From positions 372,001-436,000 of the forward strand of contig CAWDAN010000007.1 of NCBI GenBank assembly GCA_963800335.1: a stretch of 64,000 nt of DNA, written 5' to 3'. Positions 35,862 through 45,189 of this stretch are shown piece by piece; the first letter of the stretch is position 1; each line of letters opens with the position of its first letter. The notes beneath the pieces are model-generated. The model was given only the letters and a program-made list of their open reading frames with translations, searched no databases and was not told the origin of the DNA. Made by a program: the position numbers and the translations under genes. Source of the stretch: Flavisphingopyxis sp963800335 (lineage in GTDB: Bacteria > Pseudomonadota > Alphaproteobacteria > Sphingomonadales > Sphingomonadaceae).

Positions 35862-35890
35862 TTGATATGAACTGTTTGCACCTTTGTCAT
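35862..35890 (-). promoter_or_regulatory. sigma-70-like promoter for the candidate small RNA
   Basis: ATGACA (35890-35885) and TATCAA (35867-35862) with a 17-base spacer on the minus strand: five of six and four of six matches to TTGACA and TATAAT. Predicted start of transcription is about 35855. Confidence 0.5.
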
Positions 35891-36029
35891 GCGATGAAGC
35901 CGATGCCTGCCGATTATCGTGCGGGCCTGTGTCCCATGCGCCACAGGCACGATGAAGGGGCGATGCTTGCCAGCCGCAGGAGGCGGGCCTAAAGCGGCAT
36001 CCCCGCCTTTGGCGCAATTTCGGGCTGTC

Positions 36030-37280
36030 ATGATCCTCTCCCCCGCCGAACGGCTTATCGTCAAACGTTACATCCTGCCGGGCAAGGGCGAGGGGTTCAT
36101 TTTCCTCGTCGCCTCGATCAGCCTCGTCGCGGTGATGCTCGGCGTTGCCGCGCTCGTCATCGTGATGAGCGTGATGAACGGCTTTCGCGCCGAACTGTTC
36201 GACAAGATCGTCGGGCTCAACGGCCATGCCGTCGTCCAGGGCTATGATGGCCGCCTCGACGATTGGCGCGATGTCCTCAAGGAAGTGCGCGCGACGCCCG
36301 GCGTCACATCTGCAACGCCGCTGATCGAACAGCCCCTGCTTGCCAGCCTCAACGGTCGCGTCGATGCGGCGCTGGTGCGCGGCATGGAGCCGAACGACAT
36401 CCGCGACAATCCCAGTCTCAAGGGCAAGGCGGTTGCGGGCAACCTCGCCGAACTGACGACGGGCTGCCAGTGCGTCGCGCTCGGCAAGGAACTCGCCCGG
36501 CAATTGGGCGCGCAGCCCGGCGGCAACATCACGATCATCAATCCGGCGGGGCGCAGCACACCGTTCGGCACCGTTCCGCGCGAGATATCGTATCGCATCG
36601 CCGCGATCGTCGAGATCGGCGTTTACGACTTCGACAAGGCGTTCGTCATCATGCCGATGGCCGATGCGCAGACGCTGCTGCTGATCGGCGATTCGGTCGG
36701 CATGATCGAAGTCGATACCGTCGATGCCGACCGCGTCGGAGAGATACTCGCCCCCGTCGCGCAGAAGGTCGCGGGCAAGGCGGTCATCTCGGACTGGAAA
36801 CAGATGAACTCGACGCTGTTCGAAGCACTCGCGGTCGAGCGCGTGGCGATGTTCGTCGTCCTGTCGATCATCATCCTCGTCGCGGTGTTCAACATCCTGT
36901 CGTCGCTGATCATGCTGGTCCGCTCGAAGATGCGCGACATCGCGATCCTACGCACGATGGGCGCGACGCGCAAATCGATGGTGCGGATCTTCGTTACCGT
37001 CGGCGTGTCGATCGGCGTGCTCGGCACGTTTGCCGGCCTGATCCTCGGTGCGATCTTCCTCTATTTCCGCCAGGGCGTTGTCAATTTCGTCCAGTTGCTG
37101 ACCGGCCAGGACCTGTGGGACCCGTCGATCCGCATGCTGACCGAGCTGCCGACCAAGAGCGATCCGGTCGAGATCGTCGGGATCGCCGCGATGGCGATCA
37201 TCTTCAGCTTCCTTGCGACGCTCTATCCTGCCTTCAAGGCGGCCAATACCGACCCCGTGCAGGTGCTGCGTTATGAGTGA
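36030..37280 (+). CDS. LolC/E family lipoprotein-releasing ABC transporter permease
   Basis: Inner-membrane permease of the complex that extracts outer-membrane lipoproteins. The 416 residues start at ATG 36030 (MILSPAERLIVKRYILPGKG). A first membrane helix (FLVASISLVAVMLGVAALVIVM) is followed by a large periplasmic domain (about 55-265) and three C-terminal helices around VAVFNILSSLIMLVRSKMRD and ILRTMGATRKSMVRIF, the FtsX coupling region. The only partner gene is lolD, overlapping by 8 bp; no second permease is encoded, consistent with a single LolC/E-type (LolF-like) permease acting as a homodimer. Confidence 0.9.
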   Translation: MILSPAERLIVKRYILPGKGEGFIFLVASISLVAVMLGVAALVIVMSVMNGFRAELFDKIVGLNGHAVVQGYDGRLDDWRDVLKEVRATPGVTSATPLIEQPLLASLNGRVDAALVRGMEPNDIRDNPSLKGKAVAGNLAELTTGCQCVALGKELARQLGAQPGGNITIINPAGRSTPFGTVPREISYRIAAIVEIGVYDFDKAFVIMPMADAQTLLLIGDSVGMIEVDTVDADRVGEILAPVAQKVAGKAVISDWKQMNSTLFEALAVERVAMFVVLSIIILVAVFNILSSLIMLVRSKMRDIAILRTMGATRKSMVRIFVTVGVSIGVLGTFAGLILGAIFLYFRQGVVNFVQLLTGQDLWDPSIRMLTELPTKSDPVEIVGIAAMAIIFSFLATLYPAFKAANTDPVQVLRYE

Positions 37281-37944
37281 GATGCTGAAAGTCGCGGGGC
37301 TGACGCGCAGCTTCGAACAGGGCGGGGTGACGATCGAAGTCCTGCGCGGGCTCAACCTCGAGATAGCCCCGGGCGAAATCGTCGCGCTGCTCGGCCCGTC
37401 GGGTTCGGGCAAATCGACCTTGCTCCAGGCAGTTGGCCTGCTCGAGGGCGGTTTCGGCGGCTCGATCCGTATCGATAACGAGGAAGTCGCCAAGCTCGAC
37501 AGCCACGAACGGACCGTCGTGCGCCGCGACAAGCTGGGCTTCATCTACCAGTTCCACCATCTGCTGCCCGACTTCAGCGCGCTCGAGAACGTCATCCTGC
37601 CACAGCTGATCCACGGCCGCAGCGCGAGCGAGGCAGCCGAGCGCGCGGGCGACCTGCTCGGCCGCCTCGGCCTTGGCGAACGCGTCGATCACAAGCCGAG
37701 CAAGCTGTCGGGCGGCGAGCAACAGCGCGTGGCGGTCGCGCGCGCGCTGGCCAACCGTCCGCGCCTGATCCTCGCTGACGAACCGACCGGCAACCTCGAC
37801 GAAAAGACCGCCGAGATCGTGTTCGACCAATTCCTGAGCCTCGTCCGCGGTCACGGTTCCTCGGCGCTCGTCGCGACGCACAACGAGGCGCTCGCAGCCC
37901 GAATGGACCGCGTCGAGCGACTGCACGAAGGCGTCCTCGTCTAA
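37273..37944 (+). CDS. lolD: lipoprotein-releasing ABC transporter ATP-binding protein LolD
   Basis: ATPase of the lipoprotein release complex, 223 residues. Walker A GPSGSGKST, the LolD/MacB-type FIYQFHHLLPDFSALENV, signature LSGGEQQRVAVARAL, Walker B LILADEPTGNLD and the switch His in VATHNEALA are all present. ATG 37273 overlaps the permease stop by 8 bp. dnaE follows 62 bp later. Confidence 0.94.
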   Translation: MSEMLKVAGLTRSFEQGGVTIEVLRGLNLEIAPGEIVALLGPSGSGKSTLLQAVGLLEGGFGGSIRIDNEEVAKLDSHERTVVRRDKLGFIYQFHHLLPDFSALENVILPQLIHGRSASEAAERAGDLLGRLGLGERVDHKPSKLSGGEQQRVAVARALANRPRLILADEPTGNLDEKTAEIVFDQFLSLVRGHGSSALVATHNEALAARMDRVERLHEGVLV

Positions 37945-38006
37945 AGCTGCCCGATCGGCATTTGCACGGTTACGAATCGCGCGCCGGTCGCTAGGGTGCA
38001 CCGACC

Positions 38007-41000
38007 ATGTCGCATGCCCCCTTCGTCCCGCTTCGCATCTTCTCGAGCTTCACCATGCTCGACGGGGCCATGGATCCGAAGGCGATCGGCAAGGCCGCGG
38101 CGCAGCGCCGTTTTCCCGCGGTCGCACTGACCGATCGCAACGGGCTTTACGCAGCGATGCCGTTTTCCGACGCGTGCATGGCGGGCGGTGTCCAGCCAAT
38201 CATCGGTACGATGCTGGCCGTGGCTCGACCCGACACGCCCGATGGCGCGCAACCGACGACGGACTGGCTAGCGCTCTATGCGCAGGACGAGACGGGCTAT
38301 GGCAACCTGTGCAAGCTGGTTTCGGCGGCCCATCTGGATCGCCCGATCGAACGCGATCCGCATGTCACATTCGGTGCGCTCGAAACGTATAACGCTGGGC
38401 TAATCTGCCTCACTGCGGGCGGCGAAGGTGGCCTGACGCGGATGCTTGCGCAGGGGCAGCAACATTCCGCCGATCGCTATCTTGCGCGGCTCAAGGACGT
38501 GTTCGGCGACCGGCTTTATCTCGAGCTGTGCCGTCGCGGCGACGCTGACGAGACCGCCGCCGAAGCCGCGCTCATCGGGCTCGCCGACAGCCACGGCCTG
38601 CCGCTCGTCGCGACTAATCCGTGCTGTTTCGAGGAACCCGGCTTCCACCCCGCGCACGACGCGATGCTGTGCATCGCCCAGTCGTCGTACGTCGAAAGTG
38701 ACGATCGCCGCAAATCCTCGCCCGAAGCATGGCTCAAGTCCGCCGAGGCGATGGAGGACCTGTTCTCGGACATTCCCGAGGCGATCCGCAACACCGTCGT
38801 CGTCGCGCAGCGCTGCGCGGTCGCCGCGCCGCATCGCGACCCGATCCTGCCAAGCCTCGCGGGCGATCGCGATGCCGAGGCGGCGCAATTGCGGCTCGAT
38901 GCGCACGCCGGGCTTGCCGAGCGCCTGAGCGCTCTATGGCGAGATGACTGCCGAAGAACGCCAGGTCTATCTCGACCGGCTCGATTTCGAGCTCGACGTC
39001 ATCATCCAGATGGGCTTTCCCGGCTACTTCCTGATCGTCGCCGATTTCATCAAATGGGCCAAGGCCAACGACATTCCGGTCGGACCCGGGCGCGGTTCGG
39101 GCGCCGGCTCGGTCGTCGCCTGGTCACTTACGATTACCGGGCTCGACCCGCTCAAGCTCGGCCTCCTGTTCGAACGCTTCCTCAATCCCGAACGCGTGTC
39201 GATGCCCGATTTCGATATCGATTTCTGCGAAACCCGCCGCGGCGAGGTGATCCGCTACGTCCAGGAGAAATACGGTCGTGATACTGTCGCGCAGATCATC
39301 ACCTTCGGAAAGCTGAAGGCACGAGCCGTGCTCAAGGACACGGGCCGCGTGCTGCAGATGAGCTACGGCCAGGTCGACCGGCTCGCCAAGCTCGTCCCCA
39401 ATCACCCGACCGACCCGTGGACACTGGAGCGCGCGCTCAACGGCATTTCCGAGCTTGCCCGCGAATACAAACAGGACGCCGGGGTGCGGCGCCTGTTCGA
39501 CATGGCGAAGCAGCTCGAGGGCAAGCCGCGCCACAGTTCCACCCACGCCGCCGGCGTCGTCATCGGCGATCGCCCGCTCGACGAGCTGGTGCCGCTCTAT
39601 CGCGATCCGCGCTCGGACATTCCGGTGACGCAATTCGACATGAAATATGTCGAAAGCGCCGGCCTCGTGAAGTTCGACTTTCTCGGGCTCAAGACGCTCT
39701 CGGTGCTCAAGGAGGCCGAGCGGCTGCTCGCGCTGCGCGACATCGCGGTCGATCTCGACACGCTCGCCTGGGACGATCCCGAGGTCTACGAACTGCTCCA
39801 ACGCGGCGATACCGTCGGCGTCTTCCAGTTGGAATCGGAAGGCATGCGCCGCACGCTGTCGGCGGTCAAACCGACCGCATTCGGTGACATCATCGCGCTC
39901 GTTTCGCTCTATCGTCCGGGTCCGATGGACAACATCCCGCTGTTCGGAGCCCGCAAGAACGGGCGCGAGCCGATCGCCTATCCGCATGCGCTGCTCGAAC
40001 CCGTGCTGGCCGAGACCTACGGGATTTTCGTGTACCAGGAACAGGTCATGCAGGCCGCGCAGATTCTTGCCGGCTACACGCTCGGACAGGCCGATTTGCT
40101 GCGCCGGGCGATGGGCAAGAAGATCCAGGCCGAAATGGACGCCCAGCGTGCGGGCTTCGTCGAGGGATGCCTGGCGGTCAACGGCATCGAAGCGAAACAG
40201 GCCAACGAGCTGTTCGACTTGATCGACAAGTTCGCCGGCTATGGCTTCAACAAGAGCCACGCCGCGGCCTATGCGCTACTCGCCTATCAGACCGCTTGGC
40301 TCAAGGCGCATTATCCGCACGAATTCTTCGCCGCGTCGATGACTTTCGACACACACCAGACCGAAAAACTGTGTGTTTTTGTCGACGATCTCAGGCGGTC
40401 GGGATGCGAGATCCTGCCGCCGTGCGTCAATGCCAGCCATGCCGATTTCTCGGTCGAGGTTGCGAACGGCGAACCGAAATTGCGCTATGCACTCGGCGCG
40501 CTCAAGAGCGTTGGCGAAAAAGCGATGGAGAGCCTCGTAAGGGAGCGCGAGGCCCATGGTCGCTTCAAGCACCTCGACGATTTCGCCGACCGCGTCGAAC
40601 CGCGCCAGCTCAACCGCCGCCAGCTCGAAGCGCTTGCCGGCAGCGGCGCGTTCGACGACCTCAACGCCTCGCGCGAACAGGTCTTTGCCGCCGCCGATAC
40701 GATCCTGTCGGTCGCATCGAGCGCGGCGAGCGCGCGTGAAAGCGGGCAGGGTGGTCTGTTTGGCGGCGACATCGCGACCGCGCCGACGATCCAGCTTCCG
40801 CGCACCGCCGAATGGTCGATCGCCGAACGGATGCTGCACGAAAAGGACGCCTTCGGCTTCTATTTCTCGGCCCATCCGGTTGAACAATTCGGTGCCGTCG
40901 CCGCCGCCAACGGTGCCCGCACCTTTGCCGAAATTTGTGAACTGAGCGGTTTTCAGCCCGGCGCGCGGCGCCCGGCGGTGATGGCAGGCCTCGTTAAATC

Positions 41001-41484
41001 GGCGCGTCAGCGCGTGTCGCAACGCGGCAAGGCCTATGGCGTCGTCACCCTGTCCGACCGCTCGGGACAGTTCCAGGCAAGCTGCTTTGAAGACACGGTC
41101 AATGAAACGCTCGCCGAGCTCGCTGCCAAGGGCGAATGCGCGCTGCTCCAGGTCGAACTCGACTTGCCCGAAGGCGAGGAGGTGCCGCGTATCGCGATCC
41201 GCCAAGCAACGCCTCTGGCGCGGATCCACGCCAATACGCCGCTGCTGCTCGAAATCTCGGTCACCGACGCCGACGCTCTCGACGGCATCGCTCGCCTGCT
41301 CGGCGCACGCGATCCAGGTGGCGATGCGGCAATCATCCGCGCACTCGACAACGACATCGAACGCGCCCGCGTCGTGATCGGCACGAAGCTGACGATCGAC
41401 GCCGACCTTGCCGCGCTGATCGGCCGTATCCCCGGCGTGATCGATACGAATATCGGCACGCGCCCGCCGACGGGGCTTGCTTAA
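38007..41484 (+). CDS. dnaE: DNA polymerase III alpha subunit, one frameshift
   Basis: The replicative polymerase, 1158 residues once corrected. PHP domain at the N-terminus (FVPLRIFSSFTMLDGAM, ALTDRNGLYAAM), polymerase core with GPGRGSGAGSVVAW and the catalytic PDFDIDFC, then GKPRHSSTHAAGVVI, QEQVMQAAQILAGYT, GYGFNKSHAAAYALLAYQTA, and a C-terminal OB-fold (AYGVVTLSDRSGQFQ). The frame breaks near 38936; removing one base restores LSAYGEMTAEERQVYL. Because dnaE is essential this should be an error. ATG 38007. Confidence 0.95.
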
Positions 41485-41532
41485 GACCATCGGTTACGGT
41501 CAACCTCTCCCATAAACGAAAGGGAGAGACGG

Positions 41533-43128
41533 ATGATCGGCGGAATGCAGGACAAGCCCTTGCGCGTGACCGACCTGATCGATCACGCCGAGCGCGAACA
41601 CGGCGCGCGAGAGATCGTCACACGCTGGGCCGATGCCAGCGTGACCCGGTCGAGCTGGGCCGAAGTCGCCGTGGACGCGCGAAAGTTTGCCAGCGCGCTA
41701 GTCGCGCTCGGTATGAAGCCGGGCGACCGGATCGCCACGCTCGCAATGAACCACGCCCACCATCTTGCCGCCTGGTATGGCGCGGCGGGCATGGGCGGGG
41801 TGCTTCACACGGTCAATCCGCGTCTGTTCCACGAACAGCTTGTCTACATCATCAACCATGCCGGCGGTCGTGTGCTGCTCTATGACGCAATGTTCGCGGG
41901 TCTCGTTGAACAGCTTCGCCCCGAGCTGACGACGATCGAACATTATGTCGTTTTCGATGGTGCAGGCGAGGGAACGTTTCGCGCGCTGATTGACGGCGAG
42001 GACGGCGATTTTAGCTGGGTCGGCGGGGACGAACGCGACCCGTGCGGCCTGTGCTATACCAGCGGCACCACCGGCCATCCCAAGGGGGTGCTCTATGAAC
42101 ACCGGTCGAATGTTCTTCACGCGCTCGCCAGCCTCCAGCCCGACGTGTTCGACATGACGACCCGTTCGGTGATGTTGCCCGTCGTGCCGATGTTCCATGC
42201 CAATGGCTGGGGCATCCCCTTCGCCGCCGCGATGGTCGGCGCAAAGCTGGTCTTTTGCTGCACCAACGACGCCGGTGCGCTGTGGGCAATGTTTCGCCAG
42301 GAGGGGGTCACCCACAGCGCAGGCGTGCCGACCGTCTGGCTTGCGATGTTCGCGGACATGGACGCCAATGGCGGCGATTACGGCAAGCTCAGGCGCGCCA
42401 TCATCGGCGGGTCGGCGGCGCCCCGCGCGATGATCGAGCGACTGATGCGCGCCGGCATTAATGTCGCGCACGCCTGGGGCATGACCGAAACCTCGCCGAT
42501 CGGCACGGTCGGATCGCGGCCCGCGAACTGGGATGAACTCGACTTCGACGAACAGGTCGATATCGTCGTCAAACAGGGCAGCGTGCCGTTCGGCGTCGAA
42601 CTGCGGACGCTCGACGACGATGGCACGGTGCTGCCGCGCGACGGGGCAAGCAGCGGCCGGCTCGAAGTCCGCGGCCCGTGGATCATCGATACCTATTTCG
42701 GTGATGCGGGGGGTCCGACGATCGATCCGGACGGCTGGTTCGACACCGGCGACGTCGCGATCCTCCATCCCGACGGGGTCATGCAGATCACTGATCGCGC
42801 CAAGGACGTGATCAAATCGGGCGGCGAGTGGATCAGCTCGATCGAACTCGAAAATGCCGCGGTCGGTTGCCCCGGCGTTGCCGAGGCGGCTGCGGTCGGC
42901 GTCCATCATCCCAAATGGGACGAACGCCCGCTGCTCCTCGTTATCCGCAAGCCCGACAGCAGCGTCTCGGCCGACGACATCCTCGCCTATCTCTCCGACA
43001 AAGTCGCCAAATGGTGGTTGCCCGACGAGATCAAGTTCGTCACCGAACTGCCGCACACCGCGACCGGCAAGCTGCTCAAACGTAAGCTGCGCGACGAATA
43101 TGCGGACTATCGCCTGCCCGGTGTCTGA
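41533..43128 (+). CDS. acyl-CoA synthetase (AMP-binding, long-chain fatty acid type)
   Basis: Activates a carboxylic acid to its CoA ester through an acyl-adenylate. The 531 residues have the P-loop-like CYTSGTTGHPKGVLYEHRS, the AWGMTETSP motif, GWFDTGDVAILHPDG and the C-terminal TGKLLKRKLR lysine. The substrate cannot be told; the sequence resembles medium/long-chain FadD-like enzymes. ATG 41533 has GGGAGA 8 bases upstream; ATG 41545 is an alternative. Tail-to-tail with the radical SAM gene, 2 bp between stops. Confidence 0.9.
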   Translation: MIGGMQDKPLRVTDLIDHAEREHGAREIVTRWADASVTRSSWAEVAVDARKFASALVALGMKPGDRIATLAMNHAHHLAAWYGAAGMGGVLHTVNPRLFHEQLVYIINHAGGRVLLYDAMFAGLVEQLRPELTTIEHYVVFDGAGEGTFRALIDGEDGDFSWVGGDERDPCGLCYTSGTTGHPKGVLYEHRSNVLHALASLQPDVFDMTTRSVMLPVVPMFHANGWGIPFAAAMVGAKLVFCCTNDAGALWAMFRQEGVTHSAGVPTVWLAMFADMDANGGDYGKLRRAIIGGSAAPRAMIERLMRAGINVAHAWGMTETSPIGTVGSRPANWDELDFDEQVDIVVKQGSVPFGVELRTLDDDGTVLPRDGASSGRLEVRGPWIIDTYFGDAGGPTIDPDGWFDTGDVAILHPDGVMQITDRAKDVIKSGGEWISSIELENAAVGCPGVAEAAAVGVHHPKWDERPLLLVIRKPDSSVSADDILAYLSDKVAKWWLPDEIKFVTELPHTATGKLLKRKLRDEYADYRLPGV

Positions 43129-43130
43129 GC

Positions 43131-44228
43131 CTAAAACAGCTCGCCCTGCGGCCCTTGCGGCTTGCGGAACAGCTCCGTCGCGAGCCGGGTACGCGGCCCG
43201 TCGAGCCCATAGGTCCGCGCGGCGCGCTTGAACCGCGTGCGCAGTAGGTCGGCCCACGGACCGCGCCCGCGCATCCGTATGCCGAAGCCGGGATCGTTAT
43301 CGCGCCCCCCGCGCAAATCATTGATGATGTGCATGACCTTCTCGGCGCGGTCCGGATAATGCGCATCGAGCCAGGCACGGAACAGTGGCGCCACCTCGTG
43401 TGGCAGGCGCACCGGTATGTACGAAGCCGCCCGCGCACCCATTTGGGCGGCGCGTTCCATGATGTGTTCCATCTCGTGATCGGTGATTGCGGGAATAACC
43501 GGCGCGACATTGACGCCGACCGGGATGCCTCGCTCGGCAAGTCGGCTGATCGCATCGAGCCTTCTCGCCGGCGTGCAGGCGCGCGGCTCGAGCGTTCGCG
43601 CTACAACCGGATCGAGCGAGGTTACCGAGATCGCCACGCCGATAAGATTCTGCGCGGCCATCTCGGCGAGCAGGTCGATGTCGTCGCAGACGCGCGCCGA
43701 CTTGGTCGTGATGATCACAGGGTGGCGCGTTTCGGCAAGGACCTCGAGCACCTCGCGCGTGATCCGCCAGTCGCGTTCTATCGGCTGGTAGGGATCGGTA
43801 TTGGTCCCCATTGCCATCGGCGCGCAGCGATAGGAGGGTTTCGCCAGCTCGCCGCGCAGTAGCTTGGCTGCGTCGGGCTTGGCGAACAGCCGGCTTTCGA
43901 AATCGAGCCCCGGCGACAGGTCGTGATAGGCGTGGGTCGGCCGCGCAAAACAATAGACGCAGCCATGTTCGCACCCGCGATAGGCGTTGATCGAACGATC
44001 GAAGCCGAGATCGGGCGAACTGTTGCGCGAGATGATCGTTCGTGCCCGCTCGACGGTCACCGTCGTGCGTACGGGCGCGGCGTCTCCGTCGATTGCCGCC
44101 CGTTCGTCGAGCCATTCGCGGTCGACCTCGCGATCGGCAAGGTTGAAGCGCAACGGCGTCAGGTTCTGCGGCGCGCCGCGTCCCTTGGTCGCGAAGATCG
44201 GGCTGTCTGGATCGGGCCGGGTTGCCAT
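43131..44228 (-). CDS. PA0069-family radical SAM protein
   Basis: A 365-residue radical SAM enzyme with the cluster motif CEHGCVYC in NAYRGCEHGCVYCFARPTH, where the spacing CxxxCxxC is canonical. The N-terminal GRGAPQNLTPLRF and NSSPDLGFDRSINAYRG are typical of the PA0069 (spore-lyase-like) family, whose reaction is unknown. ATG 44228; an upstream ATG at 44270 would overlap the promoter region of the divergent VOC gene. Confidence 0.88.
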   Translation of the reverse strand: MATRPDPDSPIFATKGRGAPQNLTPLRFNLADREVDREWLDERAAIDGDAAPVRTTVTVERARTIISRNSSPDLGFDRSINAYRGCEHGCVYCFARPTHAYHDLSPGLDFESRLFAKPDAAKLLRGELAKPSYRCAPMAMGTNTDPYQPIERDWRITREVLEVLAETRHPVIITTKSARVCDDIDLLAEMAAQNLIGVAISVTSLDPVVARTLEPRACTPARRLDAISRLAERGIPVGVNVAPVIPAITDHEMEHIMERAAQMGARAASYIPVRLPHEVAPLFRAWLDAHYPDRAEKVMHIINDLRGGRDNDPGFGIRMRGRGPWADLLRTRFKRAARTYGLDGPRTRLATELFRKPQGPQGELF

Positions 44229-44284
44229 CGTTCGACCATTAGGATATCCATGCGAACGTAACAAGAACATATCGGAGGACGGTC

Positions 44285-44635
44285 ATGGCGGCACGGTTCA
44301 ACTATCTCGAACTTCCCAGCGACGATCTCGCCCGGTCACGCGGCTTTTACGAGCGCGCGTTCGGCTGGAGCATGACCGCGTTCGGTCCGACCTATGCCGC
44401 GACGACCAGCGACGACACCGATCTGGGAATCGATGGCGATGGCGAACAGGCGACAAGGATCAAGGCACCGCTGCCGGTGATCGAAGTCGACGATCTCGAT
44501 GCCTGCCGCGCGGCGATACTTTCCTCCGGCGGCACGATCGATCGCGACATATTCGATTTCCCCGGCGGCAGGCGGTTTCACTTTACCGATCCGGACGGCC
44601 ATTTGCTTGGCGCCTGGCAACGAGCCGAAGGTTGA
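44285..44635 (+). CDS. VOC (glyoxalase/bleomycin resistance) family protein
   Basis: A 116-residue single-domain VOC protein. FNYLELPSDDLARSRGFYER is the first beta-alpha-beta-beta-beta module; GRRFHFTDPDGHLLGAWQR is the metal-binding C-terminal strand. ATG 44285 with CGGAGGA 7 bases upstream. The substrate is unknown. Divergent from the radical SAM gene; an inverted repeat CGTTCG...CGAACG (44229-44258) lies between the two starts. Confidence 0.85.
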   Translation: MAARFNYLELPSDDLARSRGFYERAFGWSMTAFGPTYAATTSDDTDLGIDGDGEQATRIKAPLPVIEVDDLDACRAAILSSGGTIDRDIFDFPGGRRFHFTDPDGHLLGAWQRAEG

Positions 44636-44638
44636 GCC

Positions 44639-45166
44639 CTATTCCTCGGTCAGTCGTGGCATCAGCTCTGCGAAGTTACACGGCCGATGGCGGCTGTCGA
44701 GCTGGGTTCGCAAAATGCCTTCCCAACCGTCGACGACCGCTCCGGGCGAGCCGGGCAGGGCAAAGACGAACGTGCCGCGCGTGACGCAGGCGCAGGCGCG
44801 CGACTGGATCGTAGAGGTGCCGATTTTCTGGTAACTGAGCCAGCGGAACAGTTCGCCGAAGCCCGGAATGTCTCGCCCATCGAGGCGTTGCATCGCCTCG
44901 GGGGTAACATCGCGACCGGTGACCCCCGTGCCGCCGGTAGTCACGATGCAGTCGACCGCGGGATCGTCGATCCAGTTGTGCAGTCGCGCGACGATGAGGT
45001 CGGCCTCGTCATGCACGATTCCCCGTCCGGCCAGGTTATGGCCGTCTTCGACGATCAGCGCGGCGAGCCGGTCGCCCGAGACATCCTCGGCCGGGCTGCG
45101 GCTGTCGGAAATGGTGAGAACGGCGATATTGAGCGGAGTGAACGTGCTGGTTTCGTCGATCGGCAT
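44639..45166 (-). CDS. moaB: molybdenum cofactor biosynthesis protein MoaB (MogA/MoaB family)
   Basis: A 175-residue MPT-adenylylation type protein. NIAVLTISDSRSPAEDVSGD, CIVTTGGTGVTGRDVTPEA and VFALPGSPGAVVDGW are diagnostic for the molybdopterin-binding fold. It may adenylylate molybdopterin before metal insertion, complementing moaC at 25174. ATG 45166; the lytic transglycosylase gene lies 23 bp upstream in the same direction. Confidence 0.93.
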   Translation of the reverse strand: MPIDETSTFTPLNIAVLTISDSRSPAEDVSGDRLAALIVEDGHNLAGRGIVHDEADLIVARLHNWIDDPAVDCIVTTGGTGVTGRDVTPEAMQRLDGRDIPGFGELFRWLSYQKIGTSTIQSRACACVTRGTFVFALPGSPGAVVDGWEGILRTQLDSRHRPCNFAELMPRLTEE

Positions 45167-45189
45167 AGGCTCGTCCTTGTCGGGCGTTC

